DNA of 14,106 bases, from positions 1 to 14,106 of the forward strand of contig JANBQS010000648.1 in assembly GCA_027577415.1 (NCBI GenBank), written 5' to 3'. A program made the translations under genes and the position numbers. The DNA comes from Coemansia sp. RSA 922 (Eukaryota > Kickxellomycota > Kickxellomycetes > Kickxellales > Kickxellaceae). Each line of letters starts with the position of its first letter. Position 1 is the first letter of the stretch. The notes under the pieces are model-generated. The model was given only the letters and a program-made list of their open reading frames with translations. It had not been told where the DNA came from and did no database searches. This document shows, in pieces, positions 1 to 7,015 of this stretch.

Positions 1-93
1 AATTCTCTCACTACTATGAAATTTCTGGATACTCTTTAGATATTTGGACATTTGCACAGATGTGCTTGACCCTCTAAGGAATTGTGTACTAGT

Positions 94-381
94 TTTGGTG
101 GGCTGTGAGCTGGGGATACTTTTGTCATTGACAAGCATCTTTTTTCCTTCTTTGCCTTCTTTGACGTCTTTGACGTCTTTGGCTTCTTTTCCTCCTTTGT
201 CTCCATTGCCAAGCCTTGCTCCAAGTCATAAGAAAGCAGCCAAACAAATTGGACTGTTTAAAGAAAAAGTACTTTTGGAAGCCTTCCTACATCCTTGCAT
301 TTGTTTTATTCACCCCCTAATACTTATTTTTCACCAAGCTATCCAATTTCCAGCATTTTCAAGCATCCATTATTAGCCACT
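94..381 (+). promoter_or_regulatory. Upstream block of F-box copy A
   Basis: This gene-free stretch precedes copy A and is shared with copies B and C. It contains a degenerate pyrimidine-rich 9-bp repeat at about 144-210. It also contains the invariant 14-mer GCCAAACAAATTGG at 239-252, whose ends form a CCAA/TTGG dyad and which includes an inverted CCAAT box. A TTTTTCACCAAGCTATCCAA stretch lies 30-55 bp before the ATG. The 14-mer is 130 bp from the start codon at 382, nearly the same spacing as in the other two copies. A promoter role is inferred from conservation and position. Bases 1-93 show no recognisable feature. Confidence 0.55.
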
Positions 382-705
382 ATGTCCAATCATATGTCGC
401 CAGCTCATGCTCTTCCTATCGATGTTCTACGCTCAATACTAAAGTGGATAACACTAGAAAAGGGGTCACAGTTACATGGATATAGCTTCCAGTTGGAAAA
501 CTTAAAGGAGTTGCTGGCTGTGAGCTCAGCCTGGCGACAGGTAGCCCTTGAATTCCTGTGGAGAAAGCTCAAGCTCAATATTGATGGCATGACTAACGAA
601 GTATATCTTAGCAGCCCTGAGTGGCTAAAAGATGATATAATGTCATATAATGCGTCAAATTTGATTGAAGAAATTAGAATATATGTCCCCATGTCAGATA
701 TTGTT

Positions 706-710
706 AGTGG
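706..710. repeat. Target-site duplication AGTGG, left copy
   Basis: This is the left AGTGG immediately before the LTR. Its partner is at 986-990. The uninterrupted paralogue C has only one copy. Confidence 0.88.
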
Positions 711-985
711 TGTAGGTTTGGAGTATGCGAGTTGTTTGCGGCTAACGCCTAAGTTCACCAGTCCTTACGTCTTTTGTATTTGAATAAATAAAAAGTAATA
801 AAGATAAAAGGTGATTGCCTAACTCATCTGCGGCTGCTGGTGCGTGGGCCCTTATATAGGGGCAAACGGTCCGTGGGGCAGTAACGGCGCTACTGCTTGT
901 GATCGAGGCGCCGTTGATCATAGCCGTAGAAATTAGGCAGCAATAAATAATGTCGGATGTCGTCGCTGAACGCCGAAATCCTACA
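711..985 (+). mobile_element. Solo LTR (275 bp) of an LTR retrotransposon
   Basis: The element begins TGTAGG and ends CCTACA, matching the TG...CA ends of retrotransposon LTRs. Perfect AGTGG copies flank it, and a 5-bp duplication is typical of retroviral-type integrases. Copy C carries the empty site, with a single AGTGG followed directly by AATGGCTCAT (about 5166-5180). Inside are three AATAAA signals (783-788, 787-792, 797-802), a TATATA at 853-858, a further AATAAA at 942-947 and an 8-bp inverted repeat. No coding sequence and no second LTR are present, so this is a solo LTR left by LTR-LTR recombination rather than a complete element. Strand is set from the order TATA then AATAAA (942) and is less certain. 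Superfamily (Ty1 or Ty3) cannot be decided. Confidence 0.85.
883..915. repeat. Inverted repeat inside the LTR
   Basis: AACGGCGC at 883-890 and GCGCCGTT at 908-915 are exact reverse complements with a 17-bp spacer. They sit about 25 bp after the TATA sequence, roughly where LTR transcripts would start. They could form a stem in RNA or be paired protein sites. Function is unknown. Confidence 0.5.
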
Positions 986-990
986 AGTGG
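986..990. repeat. Target-site duplication AGTGG, right copy
   Basis: This is the right AGTGG immediately after the LTR end CCTACA, identical to 706-710. Similarity to copy C resumes here without a gap. Confidence 0.88.
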
Positions 991-2362
991 AATGGCTCAT
1001 AAACTGTTGGTGAACTATATTGGTAATGCAACATGTTTTCCATTTGCTTGCAAGCTTACTGCTAGTATAGATTACCATATAGACGAGCGCATTGATAATA
1101 AAGACATTGCCATTGCCAATGTACTTGAGTTTGCCAAGCTACTCAAGTCAATGGCCCCAGCAGAGGCCACAATATGTGTAGACTGCCAGGCAGGTGAGTG
1201 GCAAGAAACGAATGACAACCTTAGCGGCAATTTGGGAGAAGAGATGTTAGCAACACTTGCAGACGTGCTTTATGTCAACACAAAACAAGCACAACTCATG
1301 TTACTTGATATTGATATTAAAAGCAGTTTGATTATTAACTCTATTCCGCCACTTTCCAGCTTAACCATAGCCTCTGAGATTCAGGTATTACCTGGTATGC
1401 ACACAAGCCTGGTGCACAAGTCTGCCAGTACACTTCAGTATCTAAGTATTGCTTTGGGTGAGGCTAACATGCTGATATTTAATCAAAATGATGAGGCTGT
1501 AGTATACCCAAACATGCAGACACTGTATATTAACTCCTGTACTGGCAACAGCTCTGATGCCAGAGTAATGTCCCTGGATGTTACTCCATTTCCTGTGCTA
1601 GAAACTTTGAAACTGAAAGCGTTTTATCCATTTAAAGACGATGTATTATTCCGAGGCAACGCTGCCACCTTAAAGTCCCTGGGTTTACATTTAGACTATA
1701 ACACCATTGGCATGCTTAACAAAAAGCGGGTGTTTGAACACAGACAACAGAGCTTACAGAGTGTTTGTGTCTATGGGTTCTGGACTAATAGGAATACCTG
1801 TGTTAATTCAGAAGTTGAAACAAACAATTTATTGAATCACTTGATGGGCACCACTAGAAAGTTGACTATACCAGATTTATTGATAACCCGTACTTGCATT
1901 ACAACATTACAACATGGAGCGGGGTTCCAGAATATAAATGTAATTGGGTTGAATGGAAGGCGTTCGCTTTATGGAGTTTTAAGCCTATTGATGGTACTTC
2001 CAGCCCTTGTCAAATTTAGTGGTGAAATCTTTAGTCTAGGACCTGAGCTCGAGGATATTGATACTGACGAGCTACCTGACTACATTGCTACTACATATTG
2101 TGATGCAGGAAAGAATTTGCAAACTTGGGTAATCCCTTATATCAACAAACATTTTTTCCATGAAACGATTGATCATATTCTGATTTTGGCACTGGTGTCT
2201 CCCAAGCTTTCGTGGATATATTTGATGTCTGCATTATTACAAGACATTCATGTCAGAATTACTGATGCACTCAACAGCCAACCATATAGCAAACATGCAT
2301 CTAAGCTCAATAGGGTTATAGACATTGTCCGCTGGCAAAACAGGGCGGAAAGAATGGTTTAA

Positions 2363-2752
2363 ACCACCAGCTTTTAATTCCTCTCAAGGCCAGACATTGC
2401 CAATACTTTTTTTTACAATTACTATCGTTTGAGCTACATCATGTTTTTAGTACGCCATTTAAGTACATGCCTACTCTTCAATAAACAATTGCTCATTAAC
2501 ACTGGTGAACCGCAAACAAGTGATAGCATGACATGGACATGTTTTGGCTTTGCCTCCTTTGCCTCCTTTGCCTCCTTTGCCAAGCCTTGCCCAAAGTCTT
2601 AAAAAAGCGGCCAAACAAATTGGGCTGCTTAAAAAGGAAGTACCTTCGGAAGGCCTCCTACCTTCTTTTTTGCCTCACTATTCACTTTCAAATATTTATT
2701 TTTCACCAAGCTATCCAACATTGCACTTTTCAACCAGCCATTATTAGCCCCC
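2363..2752 (+). promoter_or_regulatory. Spacer between copies A and B: 3' flank and copy B promoter block
   Basis: No gene is seen here. An AATAAA at 2480-2485 is a plausible poly(A) signal for copy A transcripts. From about 2550 come near-perfect 9-bp pyrimidine repeats (TTTGCCTCC units to about 2580), then the invariant GCCAAACAAATTGG at 2610-2623, and then TTTTTCACCAAGCTATCCAA near 2699-2718. The 14-mer is 130 bp from the ATG at 2753. The whole spacer has counterparts beside copies A and C, so it was duplicated with the genes. Confidence 0.55.
2550..2582 (+). repeat. 9-bp pyrimidine-rich tandem repeat
   Basis: About 3.6 copies of CTTTGCCTC are found here, almost perfect. The same repeat is degenerate in front of copies A (about 144-210) and C (about 4635-4670). 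It is a simple-sequence tract in the shared promoter block, and its copy number and purity differ between paralogues. Confidence 0.7.
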
Positions 2753-4468
2753 ATGTCCAACTCTTTATCTCCAGCCCAAGCTCTTCCCATTGACGTTCTA
2801 CGTTTAATAATGAAGTGGGTGGTACTAGAGAAGATGACGCCATTTGTTGGAGTAAGCTGCGAAGTGTACCACTTGAAGGAGTTACTGGTCTTAAGTTCAA
2901 CTTGGCGACAGGCAGCCCTTGAATTCCAATGGCGAGTACTCCACGTCTCCATTGATGTCATGGCTAACTACGTGTATATCAACTGTCCAATTAGGATAAA
3001 GGATGAAATGCCTTCATATAATGCGTCAAATTTGATTAAAGAAATTACTATAAGTGCCGCCATGTCTGATATTGTTAGTGGAGCTGCTGAGAAGCTTCTG
3101 GTTGATTATATTGGATATACTGCTTGCTTTCCCTCGGCCAATAAACTTGTTGTCATAATAAAAGACTATGTGAGTCAGAGCATTGATTCTAGAGACAGTG
3201 CCATTGACAATGCTCTTGGGTTTGCTAAGCTACTCAAGTCAATTGCCCCCGCATCAACGACGAGAGAGGTCATGTGTAAAAAGGCATATTTTCAAACAGT
3301 AAATTCCAATAACAATCTTGGCGGCAGCCTGGAAGAAGAAGTATTCATAATGATTACCAATGTGCTTTATGCTGGCACGAAGCAAGCTAAACTTCACTTG
3401 TTTGACGTTTATGTTAAGAATCCATCAGTTATTGACCTCTTACCACTACTTTCCTCACTTAGGATAGAATGCAAGAATTTTCCAGATGTTGGTACAAGCC
3501 TGGTGCGCAAGTCTGCCAGCACTCTTCGGCATTTAACAGTAAGTACATGTGATGCCAACATGCTAATATTTGATGCTAACGGTGAGGCTATAGTATACCC
3601 GAATTTGCAGGAACTGCAAATGAATGGGTGTGTCCGCAACGGTACATATTCAAAGGATATGACAAATAAATCAATATTATTTCCATCGTTGCAGGCTGCG
3701 AGATTGTATGGATCATATCCATTTCACAACGATGTGTTATTCCGAGGCAACACCACAACACTGGAGTATCTGGATTTTAGCTTGGGCTATGATACTATTC
3801 TTATGCTTAACCAGAAAGGTGTGTTTGGAAGTAAGAAAAAGATTCTACGGCATGTAATTATTAGTGAGGATTATGGTGATAGAAGTCTCCCCCTTGTCCC
3901 TGAGGCCGACATGAGCAGGTTTCTCAGTAATCTGGTGGGGGCTGCTAAAAGATTGACAGTGGGGGAGCCGAATTTACTTAGGGCCTGCATAACAGCAATG
4001 CATAATAGTTCAGGGTTCCAGAATATAAAAATGGTTAACTTGCGTGAATCCAGTCTATCATTATGTGCTATATTTGACCTGCTGAAAGTACTTCCCGCCC
4101 TTGTTAACCTTAGAAGTAACATTTGTGGTCTGGGGCCAGAGCTTGAGGGTATTGCCTTTGAAGAGCTCCCTGATTACATTGCTTCTACATATAGTAATAC
4201 AGGAAGGAACTTGCAAGTTTGGGCCATAAAATCCTTCACTATCCATGGTACTACCCAATTTATAGACTACCTCTTACTCTTAGCACTTGCATGTCCCAAA
4301 CTCCATCGGATAGAAATAAAGTCATATAATATTGGTGATTACCATATACAGGTTGCGAAAGCTCTGGAGAGTGGTCCATATAGCAAGTATGCCACGCAGC
4401 TTAACCGCCTACTTTCTAGCAAAACAACATTTAAAATATCTGAATCTGACAACATTCATAGCTTTTGA
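2753..4468 (+). CDS. F-box-like/LRR-like protein, paralogue B (571 aa)
   Basis: This is an intact single-exon frame. The start is the first ATG after the shared promoter block and matches the start of the other copies (M.N..SPAQALPIDVLR). The N-terminal 60 residues look like a divergent F-box: LPIDVLRLIMKW near 12-23, then LKELLVLSSTWRQAALEFQWR near 43-63. The remaining 500 residues contain spaced leucine-rich segments such as LPLLSSLRIE and FPSLQAARLYGSYPF, consistent with degenerate LRRs. By family analogy it may be an SCF substrate receptor, but no partner can be named. It is the most divergent copy, yet one segment (3014-3037) matches copy A better than C does. The C-terminus (KTTFKISESDNIHSF) is unique to this copy. 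There is no signal peptide or membrane segment. Confidence 0.8.
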   Translation: MSNSLSPAQALPIDVLRLIMKWVVLEKMTPFVGVSCEVYHLKELLVLSSTWRQAALEFQWRVLHVSIDVMANYVYINCPIRIKDEMPSYNASNLIKEITISAAMSDIVSGAAEKLLVDYIGYTACFPSANKLVVIIKDYVSQSIDSRDSAIDNALGFAKLLKSIAPASTTREVMCKKAYFQTVNSNNNLGGSLEEEVFIMITNVLYAGTKQAKLHLFDVYVKNPSVIDLLPLLSSLRIECKNFPDVGTSLVRKSASTLRHLTVSTCDANMLIFDANGEAIVYPNLQELQMNGCVRNGTYSKDMTNKSILFPSLQAARLYGSYPFHNDVLFRGNTTTLEYLDFSLGYDTILMLNQKGVFGSKKKILRHVIISEDYGDRSLPLVPEADMSRFLSNLVGAAKRLTVGEPNLLRACITAMHNSSGFQNIKMVNLRESSLSLCAIFDLLKVLPALVNLRSNICGLGPELEGIAFEELPDYIASTYSNTGRNLQVWAIKSFTIHGTTQFIDYLLLLALACPKLHRIEIKSYNIGDYHIQVAKALESGPYSKYATQLNRLLSSKTTFKISESDNIHSF

Positions 4469-4840
4469 TGACCAGCCATTTCCAACGCCTTTTTATTTTA
4501 TTATAAATACCATCATTTGGGCGACATCCAACATTTTAGCACTCCGTTTGAGTGTATTCTTACTCTTCAATAATCAATTGATCATTAGTATTGGTGGAAT
4601 AAACTGGGAATACTTTTTTATTGGCGAGCATCTTCTTTTCCTCCTTTTCCTCCTTTGTCTCCTTTGCCGAGCCTTGCTCAAAGTCATAAAAAAAGCGGCC
4701 AAACAAATTGGGCTGCTTAAAAAGGAAGTGCTTTCAGGAGGCTTCCTGCCTCCTTTTTTGCCTCACTACTCACTTTCAATTATTTATTTTTCACCAGGCT
4801 ATCCAATTCCAGCATTTTTAGGCATTCTTTATTTGCCAAT
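4469..4840 (+). promoter_or_regulatory. Spacer between copies B and C: 3' flank and copy C promoter block
   Basis: No gene is seen here. Related to the A-B spacer, it holds a CTTCAATAATCAATTG stretch near 4565, then degenerate CTCCTTT/TCCTCC repeats at about 4635-4670. The invariant GCCAAACAAATTGG follows at 4699-4712, 129 bp before the ATG at 4841, and then TTTTTCACCAGGCTATCCAA near 4788-4807. One extra A in the A-run before the 14-mer, relative to copy B, argues that this block is not coding. Confidence 0.55.
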
Positions 4841-6571
4841 ATGCCAAATTGTATGTCGCCAGCTCAAGCTCTTCCTATTGATGTTCTACGCTCAATACTA
4901 AAGTGGGTAACACAAGAACAGAAGTCGCCCATGCATGGATATAGCTTTTGGTTGTACTACTTAAAGGAGTTGCTGACTGTGAGCTCAGCCTGGCGACAGG
5001 TAGCCCTTGAATTCCTGTGGAGAAAGCTCAAGCTCGATATTGATGGCACGACTAACAAAGTACATCTTAGCGGAGCTAGCTGGATGAAAGATGATATGCT
5101 GCCATATAATCCCTCAAATTTTGTTAGGGAAATTAGTATATATGTCCCCTTGTCAGATATTGTTAGTGGAATGGCTCATAAACTGTTGGTGAACTATATT
5201 GGTAATGCAACATGTTTTCCATTTGCTTGCAAGCTTACTGCTAGTATAGATTACCATATAGACAAGCGCATTGATGATAAAGACATCGCCATTGCCAATG
5301 TACTTGAGTTTGCCAAGCTACTCAAGTCAATGGCCCCAACAGTGGCCACAGTATGTGTGGACTGCCTGATACATGAGTGGCCAGAAACAATTGACTACCT
5401 TAGCGGCAATTTAGGAGAAGAAATATTAGCGACACTTGCAGACGTGCTTTATGTCAACATGAAGTGTGCACAACTCATGTTACTTAATACTGAAATTGAA
5501 ACCATGCCAATTATTGACTCTATTCCACCACTTTCCTGCTTAACCATAGCCTGTGAGTATGAGGAATTACCTGGCATACACACTAGCCTGGTGCACAAGT
5601 CTGCCAGTACACTTCAGTATTTAAATATTGCATTGGATGAGGCTAACATGCTGATATTTAGTCAAAATGGTGAGGCTGTAGTATACCCAAATATGCAGTA
5701 TCTACATGTACCCTCATGTACTGTCAACAGCTCTGATGCCAGAGTAATGTCCTCGGATGTTACTCCATTCCCTGTGCTAAAAACTTTGAAGTTGGAAGAA
5801 CTTTATCCATTTAGTGATGACGTGTTATTCCGGGGCAACACTGCAACCCTGAAGTATCTGCATTTCCGCTTAAACTACAGTAATATTGTCATGCTTAACA
5901 AGAGGCGGGTGTTTGAAAACAGACAACGGAGTTTACAAAGTGTTTATATCTCCTGGGTCAGAGAAAATGGGGATACGCCTGATAATTCAGAAATTGAAAC
6001 AAACAAGTTATTAAATCACTTAATGGGCGCCACTAGAAAATTGACTATACCATGTGTGTTTATAACCAGTGCTTTTATTGCAACATCATTACAAGGAGAG
6101 GCATTCCAGAATGTCAAATCAATTGAGTTGGGAGGATGTCTTTCGCTTTATCTAACGTTAGGTTTACTGAATGCACTTCCAGCCCTTGTCAAATATAGTG
6201 GTCAAATTTATGGCCTGGGACCTGAGCTTTTGAGTATTGACACCAATGAGCGGCCTGACCACATTGCTTCCACATATTGTGATGTAGCAAAGAATTTGCA
6301 AACTTGGACAGTCTATGCTGGCGGAATTTTTTTCTATGAAACAGTTGATCATATTCTGCTTTTGGCACTGGTATGCCCCAAGCTTTTGTGTATACGTGTG
6401 GTATCTAAATCATTACAAGACATTCATGTCAGAATTACTGATGCACTCAACAGCCAACCATATAGCAAGTATGCATCTCAGCTCAATAGGGTTCTAGATA
6501 TTATCCACTGTGTAATGCCGCCGATTTCCACGTACAACCCTGGCAAATTAATCATGGTCACCGGATTGTGA
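4841..6571 (+). CDS. F-box-like/LRR-like protein, paralogue C (576 aa)
   Basis: This intact single-exon copy is the closest relative of the interrupted copy A and shows what A looked like before insertion. It has LPIDVLRSILKW near residues 12-23, then LKELLTVSSAWRQVALEFLWRKLKL, followed by about 500 residues of leucine-rich, LRR-like sequence. From the LTR insertion point onward, copies A and C are identical for more than 90 bp and remain highly similar to near 6500. The last 20 or so residues (after RVLDIIHC) match neither A nor B, and the downstream DNA is unrelated to the other spacers. The array edge therefore lies inside this frame and has given C a new C-terminus. A substrate-receptor role in an SCF ligase is a family-level inference. 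Confidence 0.8.
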   Translation: MPNCMSPAQALPIDVLRSILKWVTQEQKSPMHGYSFWLYYLKELLTVSSAWRQVALEFLWRKLKLDIDGTTNKVHLSGASWMKDDMLPYNPSNFVREISIYVPLSDIVSGMAHKLLVNYIGNATCFPFACKLTASIDYHIDKRIDDKDIAIANVLEFAKLLKSMAPTVATVCVDCLIHEWPETIDYLSGNLGEEILATLADVLYVNMKCAQLMLLNTEIETMPIIDSIPPLSCLTIACEYEELPGIHTSLVHKSASTLQYLNIALDEANMLIFSQNGEAVVYPNMQYLHVPSCTVNSSDARVMSSDVTPFPVLKTLKLEELYPFSDDVLFRGNTATLKYLHFRLNYSNIVMLNKRRVFENRQRSLQSVYISWVRENGDTPDNSEIETNKLLNHLMGATRKLTIPCVFITSAFIATSLQGEAFQNVKSIELGGCLSLYLTLGLLNALPALVKYSGQIYGLGPELLSIDTNERPDHIASTYCDVAKNLQTWTVYAGGIFFYETVDHILLLALVCPKLLCIRVVSKSLQDIHVRITDALNSQPYSKYASQLNRVLDIIHCVMPPISTYNPGKLIMVTGL

Positions 6572-7015
6572 GTTATGTGACGTCTAGTGAGAAGTGCCTA
6601 CCCGCGTTGTGGGGTAGCCTATTGTGGCGGACCATTGCTTAGTCATAACGTTTGTTGACCTTAACTACGTCTATGCTAAGAATATATTTATTATGTTTCA
6701 GACTTAATGTAGGCAAATCAGTACTGGAAGATAGTTGGAAATAGGAAATTTCGGAGTATCTCCAAGGAGAGTATAAATCACTTCCGTGCTAGTCAAGTGT
6801 AGGTTCCTTATACCCACATTCATACGTGTTTGCTAAATATATACTTTGAGTGCAGCTAACTGTCTATGTTGGGGATTTTTAATCAGCGGTCTAATCACAA
6901 TCAAGCTAGGGTTCCAAAAGGTTCTAGATGGGGAGGATCGAATAGTCCAAACGCTTTTCTTTCTTGCAATCTTTGGATTTATACTATACCTTTTTTCTTT
7001 TTCTTTTTTAAAACA
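6572..7015 (+). promoter_or_regulatory. Intergenic region upstream of the Aha1 gene
   Basis: No gene is seen in this 444-bp stretch. A small hairpin-like CTACCC/GGGTAG pair lies near 6598-6618. Possible promoter elements for Aha1 are a two-unit heat-shock element (GGAAATTTCG, 6744-6753), TATAAA at 6772-6777 and an ATATATAC stretch at 6837-6844. A T/C-rich leader (about 6990-7010) ends at AAACAATGG. An upstream ATG at 6866 is in frame with Aha1 but would add a non-conserved hydrophobic leader, so it is not favoured. Confidence 0.45.
6744..6753. promoter_or_regulatory. Candidate heat-shock element before Aha1
   Basis: GGAAATTTCG fits the inverted two-unit nGAAnnTTCn pattern bound by heat-shock factor. 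Further GAA units lie at 6738 and 6726, but not in strict 5-bp phase. TATAAA begins 19 bp downstream. Heat-inducible Hsp90 co-chaperones commonly use such sites, but a two-unit match can arise by chance. Confidence 0.35.

Larger units (their letters stand above)
382..2362 (+). pseudogene. F-box-like/LRR-like paralogue A, split by a solo LTR
   Basis: Without the insertion this would encode about 566 residues, closely related to copy C. The 5' half (382-710) has the N-terminal F-box-like region: LPIDVLRSILKW near residues 12-23 and WRQVALEFLWR near 52-62. F-box proteins usually bind Skp1 in SCF ubiquitin ligases and use the C-terminal part to bind substrate. The 3' half (986-2362) resembles divergent leucine-rich repeats. 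The LTR plus its 5-bp duplication adds 280 bp, introduces a stop at 781-783 and shifts the frame by +1. Both halves are otherwise open, so the insertion looks recent. Two shorter products remain possible: 133 aa from 382-783 and 470 aa from 950-2362. The substrate is unknown and the F-box call is by motif only. Confidence 0.8.
94..6510 (+). repeat. Tandem array of three F-box-like gene units, period about 2.09 kb
   Basis: Three homologous units lie head to tail. Each contains a conserved upstream block, an F-box-like/LRR-like reading frame and a related 3' flank. Start codons are at 382, 2753 and 4841. The A to B distance is 2371 bp and the B to C distance is 2088 bp. Removing the 280 bp added to A by an LTR and its target duplication leaves 2091 bp, so the period is almost constant. 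The spacers are also related: one flank reads CTTCAATAAACAATTG near 2476 and the other CTTCAATAATCAATTG near 4565. On the left, similarity starts near 94. On the right it stops near 6510, inside the last codons of copy C. Tandem duplication by unequal crossing-over is inferred. Confidence 0.85.

Noticed and set aside
94..380. Small conserved upstream frame (KKAAKQIGLLKKEV-like) before each F-box gene
   Set aside because: The frames do not hold. An extra A in copy C shifts the frame relative to the preceding pyrimidine repeat, and differences from copy A include many non-synonymous changes. Conserved promoter DNA explains it better.
711..985. Explaining the insert in copy A as an intron or a DNA-transposon MITE
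   Set aside because: There is no convincing donor/acceptor pair at the junctions, and paralogues B and C lack any insertion there. TG...CA ends with a 5-bp duplication fit an LTR better than MITEs, which usually have longer inverted repeats.
6505..6860. Second LTR or other insertion at the 3' end of copy C, beginning TGTAATGCC
   Set aside because: No matching ...CA end, inverted terminus or target duplication is found, and it is not similar to the LTR at 711-985.
6866..7015. In-frame N-terminal extension of Aha1 from the ATG at 6866
   Set aside because: It adds a low-complexity stretch ending in a Phe run that comes from the C/T-rich leader. ATG 7016 has a better context and matches the family N-terminus.
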